From: Eopsaltria australis
Lineage: Eukaryota > Chordata > Aves > Passeriformes > Petroicidae
Assembly: GCA_034509425.1 (NCBI GenBank)
Contig: JAVTVJ010000001.1
Span: 14,270,738-14,334,737, forward strand
Direction: 5' to 3'
DNA length: 64,000 bases
A program made the position numbers and the translations under genes. Shown one piece after another: positions 13,750-28,700 of the stretch (its first letter is position 1; each line of letters begins with the position of its first letter). A model generated the notes under the pieces. It had not been told where the DNA came from and did not search any database. It saw nothing but the letters and a program-made list of their open reading frames with translations.

Positions 13750-16700
13750 TTTCATAGCATTTATTCACAGCAAAGATGGAGACAGGACTCTCATTGTCCA
13801 GTTGTTTGCTATTAATAGTCATGCTACCAATGCAGGCAGGAATACTGTGGGTAACCTAAGCGTATGGAAACATAAGAGATAATGTTTAATATAAACTGCT
13901 GCAATGCTCTCTTAGTGATTCACCTGATTTTATTGTAGATAAAATATTATCTGAACAAAACACAGCAGAATCTAAAATATTTACATAATTAAATTTCTAT
14001 TATAACATATAATTATGTAAGGTACATAATGTCTTAAGAGTCAAAATGAAATAATTTAGAAGCAGAGTATACGCTGTCTATAATATACAGAAATAACTGT
14101 ATTTACTTGACTGTAAGCAGGGATACACCCAACAGTAAAAACATTCCAAACAAGCTTTAGCAAATTAATGAGTAATCAAGATTTTTGTAGGACATTTTGC
14201 AACTTCATCAAAAAGGTTCGTCTGAATTACTCCAGAGGGCGGTTGGGCATTGGAACAGACTCCCCAGTGAAGTGGTCACAGCACCAGCCTGACACAGTTC
14301 AAGAAGCATCTGGACAATGCTCTCAGACACACGGTGTGACTCCTGTGGTGTCCCATGAAGGCCAGGAGTTGGACTTTGATGATCCTTGAGGATCCCTTCC
14401 AAATCAGGATATTCTACAACTCTATGAGAAACATTATCATCATTACCAGAATCCTCGTTGTTATAATGGGCTGCACAAGGAGGAAGGTGACAAAATCCTA
14501 CTCTCTAAAAGCATGTATTAAAAATATGCTTTCATCTAAAGACAGCTAAACCTAGTCTTTCAGAGATATTTAAAGCACCTAATTTCTGTTTGAATGCAAT
14601 AGGACACAGGTACCAAAATGTCTGAGATTGTAGGTCATGTTTTCACCTTAACTGTGAAATACAGGAATTTATATTCTTTATCCATTTTTAACAGAGAAAG
14701 AGAATGAAAGAAAGTTCTGTTAAGGGCTATTACTAACACACAAGGATACAAGCTGTAGCTGGAGTCATTAAGCCACAGAAAACTAGAAAGATTTATCTGG
14801 TAAAGGGTCATTACTTTTCTTGTTGCTTCTTTCCCTAACTACTTCTTCTTAGCCTGTCAGAGACAGGATGCTGACTTAGATGGCTTTGCTGCACTATGCT
14901 CATTCTAGTCTTGCAAAATGCCAGACACTCCCCACCCCAAACCTTCTTACATTCCCAAGATTCTTTGGCACGTAGTCTAGGGGGAGTCCTCCCACATAGA
15001 GTTTCCCTTCCACATCCAAGGTGCTACCATCTCCCAAAGCATTGACTGCTACCAATTCCAGTCCATCCACAATGATTGTGCCTTTTCTTTTAACATATTC
15101 CGTCTTTACCTGGAAAAAAGGGAAGCATGCGAATGTAAATGAGTAAGCTAAATTGGTTACCTAGTCATCATCTGCCATAGAAATAAGCAAGACAATTGTT
15201 TAGTGGTTCAATTGCTATGACATTCTGTTCTGAGGCACCCTCCTGAAATTCTTCCTGAGGCTAAGACCATCTCTGAATGCAACTGAGCAGTTAAACAGCT
15301 TCCTTGCCTTCCCAAGGGCTCACAATGATTTCATACTGTCCTACCTATGGTTCTCAGTGTTTTATCATTTCTTTAAATCACCAGTTTATTACCTTAGGAT
15401 ATGGGTACATCACTGAGTTTGGAGAAAGGCATTTTGTGCTGGTCTCCTGTAATTATTGTGCTGCCCCACAGCTTAGCCTTCTCAGCTCTCTGAAGTGCAC
15501 ATTCCCATGCTGTCATTTTATGTTGGGCAGTGCTACATTCACTATTATCTAAAAGCTTTCCAGTTCTTCCCATTGTGTTCACTCATGTCCTTATGCCCTC
15601 CTTGCTCTAAAACAATTACTCACATGTGGCTGAGGGAAGTCAGCTAGCCAGTTATTCTCTGTTTACTTTTAGCCCCACTCAGAATCATGACTAGGTTCAA
15701 CATGAAGTTTCATGAACATTTGGGCTTGTAAGGGGCAAACCAGGGTGGTATGAGCAGAGGGCAGAGAATGAAAAGAAGTGGTGCTTCTTTCAGTAGCAAT
15801 GCATATTAGTTGACATTGATGGCAGAGGGACTGCAATGATCACCCCCAGCTGCAAAGTGGTGTGACTCAGCCTTAATCTCTGAAGAAGGCTGAAGCTCCC
15901 GCTTTTATGTCCTGTGTGGTAAAGATAGGTCAGCTCTTGTATGGAATCTGTTTATCTCTTAAAAGGTGGATAGTGTCAGTATAAGTTTCATGTGAGAAGT
16001 TGTAATTTTAAACATGCAGCTGTAAGTCCTGGAGCGTTTTTCCTTTCAGGGAAGGCAGCAGAGCTTAACTGTGATATCTCTGACAAAAGTTCACGTTTCC
16101 TTTCTTCATATTAATTTTTGCTGGTTTTTTGTCAGCTGATTATTTATGAAAAGAAAAAAAGAACTCTGCTGATTCCCAAGGCACCTAGGAAAGCTGGCAG
16201 CTTTGTGTCATCAATCACTTTGTCCCACAGAAGCCACTTCCTAGAGTGAAGGCTTCACATATGGATAAGGGAGGGGAAGTTTAGCAGGATGAATATTGTC
16301 ATCCTCACCTGCCTTTAGGAAAAGTCATGTCCTCAGAGTTACTCCTAAAACTCCTGCAAACATCACAGTCACTTCTCACAAGGAAAGCCAGAGCCAGTAG
16401 CAGGTGGGTTGCTTGGAGGAACTGGGCCAATAGAGACTGATGCAATCTTTGTGCAGAAGGCCCTCAGTGCTATGTGACACCTCCAACTATAGACATAATT
16501 TCTCCTCAAACTCTGCTTAAGACAAGTCCTCCATTCATTTCAAAGGTCCCCCTTTCTCATGATGCCTCAACCAAGGAAATGAAAGACAGTGGTTCTCTGT
16601 TGTCACTGGCTGCTGTGGCATGCTCAGGTAATAATCGGTAAGTGGTAGAAAAGAGAAACTGCACCCACGATCTCTGTCACTCTGTCACACACACTGAAGT

Positions 16701-19700
16701 GCGGGTCTTTGGTGACATAACACACTGAAAGCTCTCTGTGGAAAAGGTCAGATTTTTTACACCTCTCTGTTAGGTCCTTCTCTGTTGAAGATGACCATCA
16801 CTACACAGCTGGTGAACTATTCAATTCCTAAATAGTTTGAGGTACTTGACAGTGGTTGGAAGATGAATTTGATGTACAATTAATGACAATTTAAGAAGGA
16901 AATAATTATCAAATAAAAGTTTTCTGAATGACTTCATGATTGGGTTAGAACCAGCTTGCTTTTGCACCACAGAAAGCATACAGAAAAGGTAGGCAAAATC
17001 CATACCAGTACCTGCAGGGAAGAGAAAATGGAGCACAAGATTGGTGACCACCTACCGTATGCCATTTTCCATCACTGACAATAGCAGGGTGAAGAGCTAC
17101 TGCTTTTCCTTTGCCTAAATCAAATGAGAAATGGAGCTGTCCCCCATAAAGCTGTAGGGCTGCATAATCAACCTGGTTTTGGTGAGCCATGTAGTAAATC
17201 AGGCCACTGGAGGCAAAGGTTCTGAAATTCAGCTGGACGGTAAGTCTAGACAATAAAAATTCAGCATTACTGAAAGGTATTTCTTCTGCAGTGATGAAAA
17301 GCTTTTCTGGACACAGAGTACAGCCTCAACCAATTTATTATTATGAAAGGAGATTTATTATTACAAAGGCCAGAAAAGTAGAATTTGCGTTGATTCTAAG
17401 AAAGCATGACTTATAATGTATTTCATAATGGAAATCAGTGCTGTACCTGTCAGAAATAGGAAAAGTGCTTGCCAAAGAGTGAGATGAACTTTAAGAGGGA
17501 CAGGCTCAGCTGTTTGTGACTGCAGGCTTGCCTATTGCCCCAAGAAAGGAACCCATTCCAGGATAACTTTATGGCATCCATTACTATTAGCCTGGCTTGC
17601 TGGGATATAATGGGCAGACAGAGAACAGAGGGAGGCTTAAAAGGCAGAGGAGATGAATGAGCCATTTATTATGGAGCCACCAGGTTCAGACTACATGGCA
17701 TCAATCCTCTGCAATGTCGTTTGCTCAGTAGCTGTAACAGAAGGGCTAGAAGGAAAAACCACTCTTTTTTCTCGTGGAGACTTCCTGAGTTCAAAGAAGC
17801 AAATACAAGTGACTTGCAGGCTGTGTGTTGGTGACCTTGTTGGGAGCCTCTCAAACAAGTAAAAGAGGGAGAGACATTAAGTCTCAACAAAATTATCCTT
17901 CTCAGTAGTCTTGTCTCCTTCAAGTGCACCTTCAAACAGGGAAGGTGCACTTGCAGAAAATAGAGAGGAAAGGGTGGGATGTCATCTGCATCAAACAAAG
18001 GAATAGGGACCAGATGTCAGATGTGTATGTGGAAAAAAGAAATCAAAATACTCAGAGAAGGTACAGTGAGACTCCTAAGTCTGAGAGGAAAAAAATGCAG
18101 AACTCTGACCATAAGTTACTGAATTCGTGATCACTAACCTGGGATATGATACTTTCTTCCATGAGGAGCCCACAGAAACCTGAAGTAAGGGCCATGTTCA
18201 TAGCTGGCGATGCAGTGATCAATCATGAAAACCATCACTGCACTTTCTGTAGGAAGTGCAATACAAAATACAAATACAAAATAACACTGTGTATGTGTAA
18301 TTCAGGATATACTCACTTCTTCCTGACAGCAGACTGATTGAAGAGCAGGGTCAAGTGGCTGCCTTTGGCAAGTCCAAACTGATGGGCACCTTGAACATGG
18401 TCAGGCAGCTCATGTTTTGCACAAACTACCTGTTAATGAAAGCATTTTATTAAGTAGGATACTATCAGCTGCCCAGCAACTGTTGAATGACAATGTGCCT
18501 GCACAGAGCTTTGTAGGAAGTAAAATTGAGCCACAAGATAACCATGACATATACAGCAAAACATCAATTAACTAAACTCACAATCATTCCAACCTATCTT
18601 CAGGCTCAAAAAGAACTACTTCTAATGATTAAGCTGTCTCACAGACAGCACTTGTCTTTTCTACTGAGAAATGTTTGTAGTTTGAGATATATTCAATTCA
18701 CTATTTGTCTTCCTTGATAGCCCTTTTGATAACTAATGCTGGAAGTAAAATTAAGTGAAAATCTTATAGATTTGGTAGAAATATTTTCCCGTTTTATGAG
18801 GACACATATTTTTGTTATTATTCGGGGTATGGAGAGCTGAGTAGAAAGTATGATCCAAAGCTGCTTTAAAAAGGAAAAGTTGCTTTTTTTATAGTGATAG
18901 TTCTATGTATAAAATCTTGCTTTTTTTAATAAAATCAAATTTATAAAATCTTGATTTCTGTTGCCACAGGAAAATGGTTTCAGGATGCCCTTCATTATAA
19001 AGTCGTGCAGCTGCAGGAGGAGAGAAGTAATGCTGCCTTCTCTCTTGGGAACAGGGACCGTGTGAGAGCAAACAGGTGCCATGCAAGCTGCATTCAGACA
19101 CTGTGTGTCTCGAGTGGTTTGTGCCTCCTCTCTGACACACAGCAGAGACTGCATGTGTGTGACCAGGAAAACATGAACACAGACTGCACAGCTAATGCAA
19201 ATCTCAGCACACAGTCCCTTTGGCAGAAGACACTAAAGACAGTAGCTACTGCTGAGTCCTTCTGTTGGGAGATTATGATTCCACTTTTTCTTTTCTTCTT
19301 TTTCGTTTTGTGTTGTTACTGCCTGAAGAGTGATAAACCTAACTATATTTCCATTCCAAATGGCCAACATGCTGCTACAAAGATTAGTATCAGCTTTTCT
19401 ATAGGAAATAATAATTTCAAATATACATCCATTGAACCATTCCATACTGCAGAGGAAGCAAATATACACAGTCTAGAATTTGATAATTCTCCACAAAAAA
19501 GGACAAAAGAGGTGGCAATAGAGCTTTGCTGCAATACATACTTTTTTTGTGTCTGTGAGAGGTCTCAGGGGAACTGGTAAAGCCTGAAGTTCAGGTTGAA
19601 TTGCAATGACTGATGGCTGTACAGCTGGTTTAGGCTTCCCTGACAGAAAGCAGCTGTCCATATCCACATGTTCATACTTCATGGAAGTGGTGAAATATAA

Positions 19701-22700
19701 AAGCCTGTGTTTTTTTAAAAAAAATACATTTAAAGAGATGCATTTCTGTTCATTTCCTGAGCAGGAGAACATTTTACAAGGTCTTTCAGTGCAAAAGGAG
19801 AAAAGGAAAGAAGTGGCATCTGTGACAAACAGATTGAGAAGTGGCAAATAATCTGTCCATAGAACAATATGAATCTACAATATTTTAGGAAAACCATTCT
19901 GTCTGTCACTGCAGATGAATTTATAGCAGAGAAAGCTGTGTTTTGTGCAGCATCTCTATAAACATTAAAGACATTTTTAATGCTATTTAGAAATACAGCT
20001 GGTAATATCCATTTTCTGGCTGTTATAATACCAAGATCATGAGTATCATGCGTATCTTATGTTAAAGACCAGGCAAACAGAAGTGTGATGCAAGAGATCA
20101 TAAACTACATTTAACAATTACTGAACAGTTTTCCAAAACAAGGCAGTTACCCCTCTGACTTACTCCTTGTTGAAAATAAGGTTGCTGATGCAGCCATGAA
20201 AGGAGCCAGCCAATTTTAGCCCTAAGATGCCCTCTCCTGCTGGAATGCCACCAGCGTAGAAGTTGGAAATATTAATGGGGGTATTTTCTGCTGCTGAACC
20301 AAGCCTCAGTTCTGCAGGTTTATTTTCATCCACCTGTACAGTTATGATCCTGAAAAAGATAAAGTAGAGAGAACATTCAACAAGTCTTAAGAGAGTCATT
20401 TTCAGATGAAAAGCATTCCTATCAGTCTCAAAAACATCCTCTTCTAATAAATTCAGATTCCATCACTCTGACAATCCAGTCTTAGAATTGGAAGTCCTTA
20501 GACGATTTTTAACTTGTAAAGTTTCGTCAAATATATTTCTAAAGTATTTTGATAGCTGTGTATCTTTTTTCTAAAGCTATTTGTTTAGTATGCTCGTATT
20601 CAAGTACCCCAAGCTGTTTAGAGATTTTAAGAGCTTTTAGTTACACCTCTGTCAGTGGCTGGATGCTGTATACAATTACCATGTAAATCAGAACATCTGC
20701 ATTGACAGCAGAAAAACACAGCCCTGATTATCCCACCTAATAAGCTTGCAAAGGCAATTCCTCAGAGAGTGCAATGAACTGACAACAACATATAGTAATT
20801 AAACAGGTAGTACACTTTGCAGTCGCATGTACCTCTTGTTCCGAACTAGGATGACAGAGTGTTCTTGTCCATCACTGTATGTTCCATTAGCAGACTGAAG
20901 AACTACTTTCTAGTACTTGCTCTATCTCCAGCATTAACATGCACTGCAAGATGACCATCAATCAGCACGATGGAAAAGAAAGGCTGTAGATTTAATCAAA
21001 GGATTAATTTATAACTATAGCTCAATTTTCAGATGCTCATTTAGTGTTTAAATAGAACTTACATGGGAAAAATTTACCTCCAACCTTGATGTAAACTTTT
21101 AAATCAAACTCAAAGGCTAGTAGGACTTGTATTGGTACATCTCAGAGTGCAAAGCCTTCTAACAGCAAACACAAAAGCTGGACATTTCTCCAGACAAAAG
21201 AACTCCAGTTAAAGTGCAGGAGGTTTTTTTACACACCCACACATACACACCCTCCTCCTCTTAGAGCAGGAAATAGTACCATTTTGTCTTTGGATTCTAG
21301 AACCTCCAACTGTCAACCAGATACACAATAGCAACCTGATTTGATCTTACAAAATAAAAATGGCAAAAATAATCCCCAAAACTTCTTTGTTTTTAGTACT
21401 TGCCAAGTGTGCTTGTCTTCGTCGTCGCTTTTCCAGTCCCCTGCTGAGTCCAGCAAGGATGATGCCACTGCTGTTCTTTGTAGCAAAAGTTGCCATCAAT
21501 TCTGACTCTGGGTTTAAGGATTTAGGTACCAACTCAATATATCCATTGTTCATGATGCTCACACTATGAATAGGCTATTTTATGAAGAACAGAAATAATT
21601 ACTGAATTTATCCCTACACAGTGTCAGGTAAGAAAAAAACAATCAAATATAGATTAGATTAGCTCAGAATTTTTAAAGACAAATCTGTTTCAACTCACTG
21701 TAACCACTACTATTCACTATTTCATAAAAACAAAGATCAGATCACAAAACTTAAGTCTCCTACCTCCAATACACAGCCTTTTCTTACTCCATATGAATTT
21801 CTAAGCAAGTCAAAGGTGGAACGAGATATTTCCAGATTCTTGATGCATCCCACATACATTCTACTATTAAGGCCTTTCCTGAAACACAAAACAAGGCTTT
21901 CTTTCTAAGCAGTAGTACTTGGAATCTCCTGGGAGAAACAATTAATTTCTCTTCAATAAGAAAAGAAAGAGAGACCTGTTTTAAAGGATGCAGTTGGTCT
22001 GGTGTAAGTGAAAAGAGACATAGTTAAAGTTTTACGCTGAGAGACTAAATGTGGTCTTAAAAAGAGTCAAGAAAATGTTGTACCCAAATTAAAACACAAA
22101 AGCGTGTAATCCTGTGTTGTCAGGTCAGGTCATTTCCCAAAACTTTAAGGTGAATCTTCAGCTGAAATAAAATGGATTGTGTGAAAGGGTAACTGTAGCT
22201 GTACGCAGTATTTATTTTTCATTTTTCAAGTCCAGAAGATGCCTAATTTGGTTCCCAGTTTAAGTCTCAGAAATCTAAGGCTGTCCTGCCATAATCCCTT
22301 ACAGGCTGGTACGCCAGCTAAGATTAACAAGTCTGCACTCTGTAATAACTGTGCAGAGACCAATAATGTACTAGAATTTACTTTATTGTCAAGACCATGC
22401 AGAAAGTTTAATTAGATTTTCTCTTGCCATATTTATCCTTTCACAGTGAAGCCAGTGGAAGAAATGTGACTTTGCAAGTTCAGTACAGACGTGCAATACA
22501 AAAATCCCCATAAACTAGAGACATGCTATAAAATACATGTCTGCAATGTTTTCTATCGATCTGTTCACAGTTGTTTCTTGTAGTTCCAAGTTACTGAATT
22601 ACAGGAAATCTGAAGTACAACTTGCATCCTTAAGTGCAGTTTTTCCCATAAATGTCATCTGGAAAATGCAAGGCTCACACAGGTAGAGATCAAAGGAGCA

Positions 22701-25700
22701 TCATTACAGACAGCAGTGCTGAATGCTTGCCCCAAAGAGCAAGGGGGATGCTGTGGTGGAAATGACCCTTGGAGGGGGAAAACAAAATTATTTCTGATCT
22801 GAACTGTAGTGTCAGAACTACCAGTGAAAAACACCGTATCAGAGTCTGAAGTCAAAGGACAGATAAAGCTGTAGTATTCATGGCCATAAACCAGACTTCA
22901 GAATTCACTCATTTTCTCTAATTTGAATGGAGGTAAGACTGTGCAAAAGTTTTTCCCTCACCTTACAAGAGCCTTAGCAAAGGTGCAAAAGTAAGACACT
23001 TTACCTCAGAGGCCTCGATCTTGGCAGCCCACCAATGAAGATTGGGTCCTTATCAGAGCGGTTCAGGTCTGAGGCAACCCCAGGAGATTCTCCCTGCTTG
23101 GTTTCTTTATAATTAAGGTTATATGCATCCATGACTGCCAAAATTCCTGCAAAGAAAATAGAGTAAAGATCTGGAGAAGGACATGAATACACATTCTTCC
23201 CTTTTGGCAATCTTGTCCGTAATAAAGGAAAATGTATTCATTGACTCAGACATGTATGGACAATCTTCTTATTTTTAGAATGAGGAATTTATTGTATTTC
23301 CAGCTATTCTGTTAATCTCATTCATTCCTCTCTGCCAAAACCAAATCTGGGGAAGTCTACAGGAATACAGATATAGATGTTATAGCTATTAGCACATATG
23401 CATTAGTGGCCAAACATAGGTCCCCACAAATCAGTTGTACTAAGTAATATTAAAATACAGAAGAGAAAATGTGATCCCTCATCTACAGACTTGGACAAAA
23501 ATCTTTCAGTCTTTAAAGACTGTTGGTATGCTTTTATGAAGCAGTTTCTGTACTGATCTTTGTGAGATCTGCTAAACCAAGTACAAGATTTACATCCTAG
23601 TCCTTCTGAAAGCGAAGTGCCATAGGTGCGGCTGCTGAAGACACTCCATTGGAAGTGATCAGATTTGGTTGCAGTGAAGTTCCCTGCAGCTATCTTAGAT
23701 ATTTGTACTTGTAAATGTGCAGACACCTGAATTTTTCAATCTGTAGCCTACCTTGCTTCTTGTTCCGATTGAATGAGATTTTATACCATGTTCCGTTGTT
23801 GTAACGATTTTCTGTGGTAAGAGCAAGAGGTCCTGAACCAAGATCAACAGTCACCCTCACTTTGCCATCGACAAGCTCAAGGGACAAGAAATCTCTCTGA
23901 GAGGAAGAAAAAAAATCCAGAACAAAACCAGATCACAAACAAACAACAGATTACATTCCTGGAAATAAAATCTTCCTAAAGAACGAATCCCTGGCAGGTT
24001 TGGCCTACTGTGTGAAAAAGATTTAGCAACTTTTGTACGCGGACTATTTGTTAGGCCCAAGATGCTCACCTTCATTATATTTAGGAAAATTAAGTTACAA
24101 GTACCTCACAAGGATGTATTTTTGTTTTGTTATTATTCTTACTTAAATGCATTGTGAGGTTTGATTACTCAGCAGAAGAAGGGTTAAATAACAAAGTCAC
24201 ATTTTCCTGGTTTTGGACAAAGTTAAAAGTAATTTGATTTGACAGTTTGCAAAAGATCCAACACTACGATGTTCTTTCTGCAAGAAGCAAAGACCTTCCT
24301 CACAAAGTAAAAAAAAACTTTCTGAATTGCATTAAAGGTGCCCCCTCTGAACTGTAAAGCTTAAATCAGATATTATTGTGCAATGTGTTCAGGCATTGAG
24401 TACATAAAGCAAATGAATAATGCAGTGACTGAAAGAATCTGTATCCAAAGAAAGCTTTTCCTTCCTTCAGGAATAGAAAACCACCATCTAAGTATGCAGT
24501 AAACTGCATGACATGACAATGAAGGTCTGGTGATGGGTTTCAGTTATATTGCTTTTGCAGGAGTTTTATTTAATTTGTTTCAGTTTATTGAATTCCCATC
24601 TTATGGATTTAATTCAATATGGTTTTTCATTATTACACTGTCCTTCTGCAAGCTCAGTTCCGAAACATTTTTACATTCTGAAAAAGTTTCTCCAACTGAA
24701 AAAAACTAACTCACTGTCCTTACTGTTGTGAAGAATTCTTTTCATTGTTTAATTTTGACCTTAGTTTAAGTGAATGTTTGCTCTAATGAGTTGTCTCTAG
24801 GGTTCTTGTCTGTGTTCCTTTGGCTTATGATGCCAGTCATAGCTGATGAACTACACAAAAGTAGTAATATGCTCTAATATATGTGAGCTGAAAAATAAAG
24901 AAACCACCAAATTATCTAAAAATAGTTTATGACAGTTGAGGAATCTGATCCATTTTCTTACAGTGCCATTTGAAGCAAGATACAGAAGAAGCCCATTTGG
25001 TGAAAAGGTACTGAAAAATATAATTATCTGAGTCACTGTTGAGCGGAGTGCCTTTTCCACAACTGAGTATCCAGTGCCATCAAAATGGAATGAAGTGTCC
25101 TCATCCTGTGGGCTACAGAAGCAGAAAACCAATATAAAAATGTTAACTGAACATTTGTGTTTTCCCAGTAGTTTTTATATAAAATATAAGAAAAGTTAAA
25201 TCACAGAATGGTTGGGTTGGGAGGGACCTTAAAGCCCATCCCATTTCACCCCCTGCCATGGGCAGGGACACCTTCCACTAGGCCAGGTTGCTCAGAGCTC
25301 CATCCAACCTGGTCTTGAACACTTCCAGGGATGGGCATCCACAACTTCTCTGGGCAACCTCTTCCAGTGTCTCACCACCCTCACAGTAAAGAGTTTCCTT
25401 CTAACATCTAATCTAAACCTACTTTCTTTCTCCCCCTTATCCTGTCACTCCATGCTCCTGTAAATAGTCTCTCTCCATCTTTCTGGTCAGCTCCCTTCAG
25501 ATACTGCTCAGTCAGGGCTGCCTCCAGGAACTAATTTAGAAAGTGTGGGAAAACACTTGAATCTTGATGTAATGAATAACTGAAGGATTCCAGCCAAAGG
25601 CCACTTTCATTACAGAACCTCACAACATATGATTTAGCCATGGGCAAGGATGTACACAAGTAAGTGTTCTTCCCTTATGCATGAAAATAAAAGCCAAACC

Positions 25701-28700
25701 AAATGATTTCCTAAGGGAAAAAATAATTGTTACAGCATACACCCTCTAAATTAAAACATGTCATCCATTTATCAAAATGCTTTGCATAATTGACCTTACA
25801 ATACATGCTCTATTAGCCCCTTTCCCTGCAGTACAAAGACTTGTAAAAAATATCTCATACAATCAAGCAGCACCCTCTGCTGTTTCTGCATGAAATAGTC
25901 TGAAAAGGGACTATGGACAAGCATATTTCTTTTTAATTCCTTAAACATAAAAATAGTACAGTCTGCAAAAGGTACCAAGCTCAATATCTACAGTTTTGCT
26001 GTGGATTTTTTTATAAGACTGCTTTACACTGTTTCTTAACCTAGGAAAGAAGAAATTTGTCTTAGGGAAAACTACTGGAAAGCAAAGAGTCCAAAGTATT
26101 TTGGTTCACTGGTAGTCCCTACTTCCCATGCATAAAATAGCAACAATAAAACTCCTCTGAGAAAGGGATTCAAAAATTGAAATTCCACACAATGAAGTTA
26201 TTTGACACCAATGACACATTAAGATTAATGTGCTCAGAACTCTAAGTTAATTATCAGTTAAACACTGCAATATCTGAGATCCTTATTTTTAGTTAACACA
26301 GAAATATAATATTACAGAAAAAAAAGAGAAGAGTGAGACAAATACCTTCCAAAACAGCCATTACACTTGCCCTCTCTTTCTATGTAGTTCCAGAGACCAA
26401 CAGATTTGCCATTCAGGAATGCCTCTCCTAGACACCCTTTAAAATGGGTGACCTTAACCGCAGGTGATTTCTATAAGACAAGAAATACTTCATGAATACA
26501 ATTAATGTTAAGTACTCTGAAAATTATGCAGCAAAACTTTTGCTTTGTTGTTTTCCTTGAACTTTAACTTTGTTAGATATAAATCATAAGAAGAGAACAA
26601 CATGTTTTAGCATAACTATTAAAAATTATAATTCAAATACTAATAGATTAGTACATAAAAAGTTATGTCCTTGACCTACTTACACACCTCATGCCATGAA
26701 TAACAATTGCAAACTAAAAGACGCCATGGAAGAAGCAAATCAAACCCAAATTCATTTTATAATGTCTATATACAGTGCATGCACACACAGCCTGTCCTGG
26801 TTAAAACTTTATGCAAAAATTTCCAGGGAGCATGAACTTCAGGATACTATAAGATGCTTATAGCATCTCTGCTTTATGCTCAGAGTACCTGGCATTTCTT
26901 GATGAAGTGACCAAATCATGCAATTATTTCTAACGGAAAAGTATTTCTCAAACATCTTCAAAACAATTAACAGAAGGCTGATCTCAGAACTTAACCTTGA
27001 TTTGCCCAGCAAGTCCTCCAATAAACATTAGGGTTGACTTGTTAACATCCAATATGCTGGCTGTCCCCGGAGAGGTTCCAGATTTAGGTGAAGGCTTCTG
27101 ATTGGAGTTCATTTCCTCTATGCTGAGTGTTCCTGTTTTTCCAAATCTGCCAAATACAAATACTAATAAGTAGTCGTAGAAATCACCAGGCTTAATTAAC
27201 ACATACATACTATTGGCTTCTCTTCCTAAGGACAAGAAAAATCTCATCAGTGAAAAACTCAGTGGATGGTTTGTGTACAACACTTATGAAATTCTTGTTT
27301 TAATTACCTGGTGGCGTGTATTCTGTGCCATTTGTTGTTGTCAATTTGAAAATCAGGGTATTCCACTCTTGTTGATCCAGAGCCCAAATCCCAAAGAAGA
27401 GCTACCTTACCACGTCGCATCTCCACTGCTAGGAAGTCTGTCTGAAAAACAGCAGAGCCTACTCTAATTCACTGCATCAAATGCGTATTTTCACCAGTAA
27501 CATGGAGAAAGTCTTTCCAGATTTGTGTGCCTACAACCTGTATTACAGGAGTTTATTTTTAGCAAAATCATGCTTTTCACTCACTTTTAATGAAACAAAA
27601 CTCCCACAGGTTATATGCAAGTAGTTTTCTTTATTTATATTATATATAAACAGGAGATATAGAGATACATAGATCCCTAGAAATATACACTCCTGATAGC
27701 ATGTGAAGTCTGTGAAAAAGTACTGTCCCAAGACAGCATGCCACAAGGAGCTACCAGCTGTGATTTACTGGGATCACAGAAGGAATGAAGAGGACAGCAA
27801 TGTGACAGTGAGCCATCACGCTCCTTTTCAAGTGGGTGCATGCACTGTGCTCATGAGGGCCAGCTTCAAGAAGTTTAGCTGTGTTATCAAGCAAATAATT
27901 TGACACACTCCAGTATGCTATATGAAATATCACAGAGGGTGTTACACTCCATGTAGTTAATGCACAACACAGGAAAAGGAAGGGGCAGTTTCACCACAGG
28001 GCCAAGAGGCAATGGCTAAGGAATCCGGTGCTTTTATTCTCTACCTTTGAAAATCTCTGGAATCATCTAAGGAACAAAAATATTTCCAACTCTAGTGAAC
28101 AAATCTGTCTGCAAGGGGCCTCACTTGATTACTAAGTTTGAAATCAAATAAGAAAAAACATATTTAAAACAAGTAATTTAAAACTTTTGACTACCATCAC
28201 CTTCAGTAAACGTACACCAGAAACTTACCTTTCCATTGCTACCCAAGTAGAAAAGGAGGTTATCTGGTTCAGCAGTCTTCACATTGAGTGTTAAGGTGTT
28301 GTAATTTGTGGATGAAATTTGGGGCTGATAGGCACGAATGCAATCTCTGTCTGCTGATACTGCAACTTTAATCTGGGGTGAAAAGAAGCAAATGGAATCT
28401 AAGCAAATCTCCATTTACACAGCACTCATTTCTGGACTATGTACTCACCTTCTGACCAACAAATGCAAGCCTTTCGCTGAGATATTTTTTAAGTACTGCA
28501 ACCTGGGTTAGATTTTTGCATTTTAGGTATCACTTGATAAAGAGATTCACAGGAGAAGAGAATGAAATCTGTCTTAATACAAAGACACTCAATTAGGAGG
28601 TTTGAATCAGTAAATAAACTATTCAAATACCTCAGAAAATAACAATGTCTTGGATCAGAAGGCTGTATGTCAGTAAAAAGCCACATCATAATATCAGAAA

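Noticed and set aside
18951..19580. A 209-codon open frame on the plus strand
   Set aside because: It lies antisense in a LAMA1 intron and runs into exon 56. Its composition is ordinary, it has no recognisable domain, and exon 56 on the other strand is certain. It is most likely chance.
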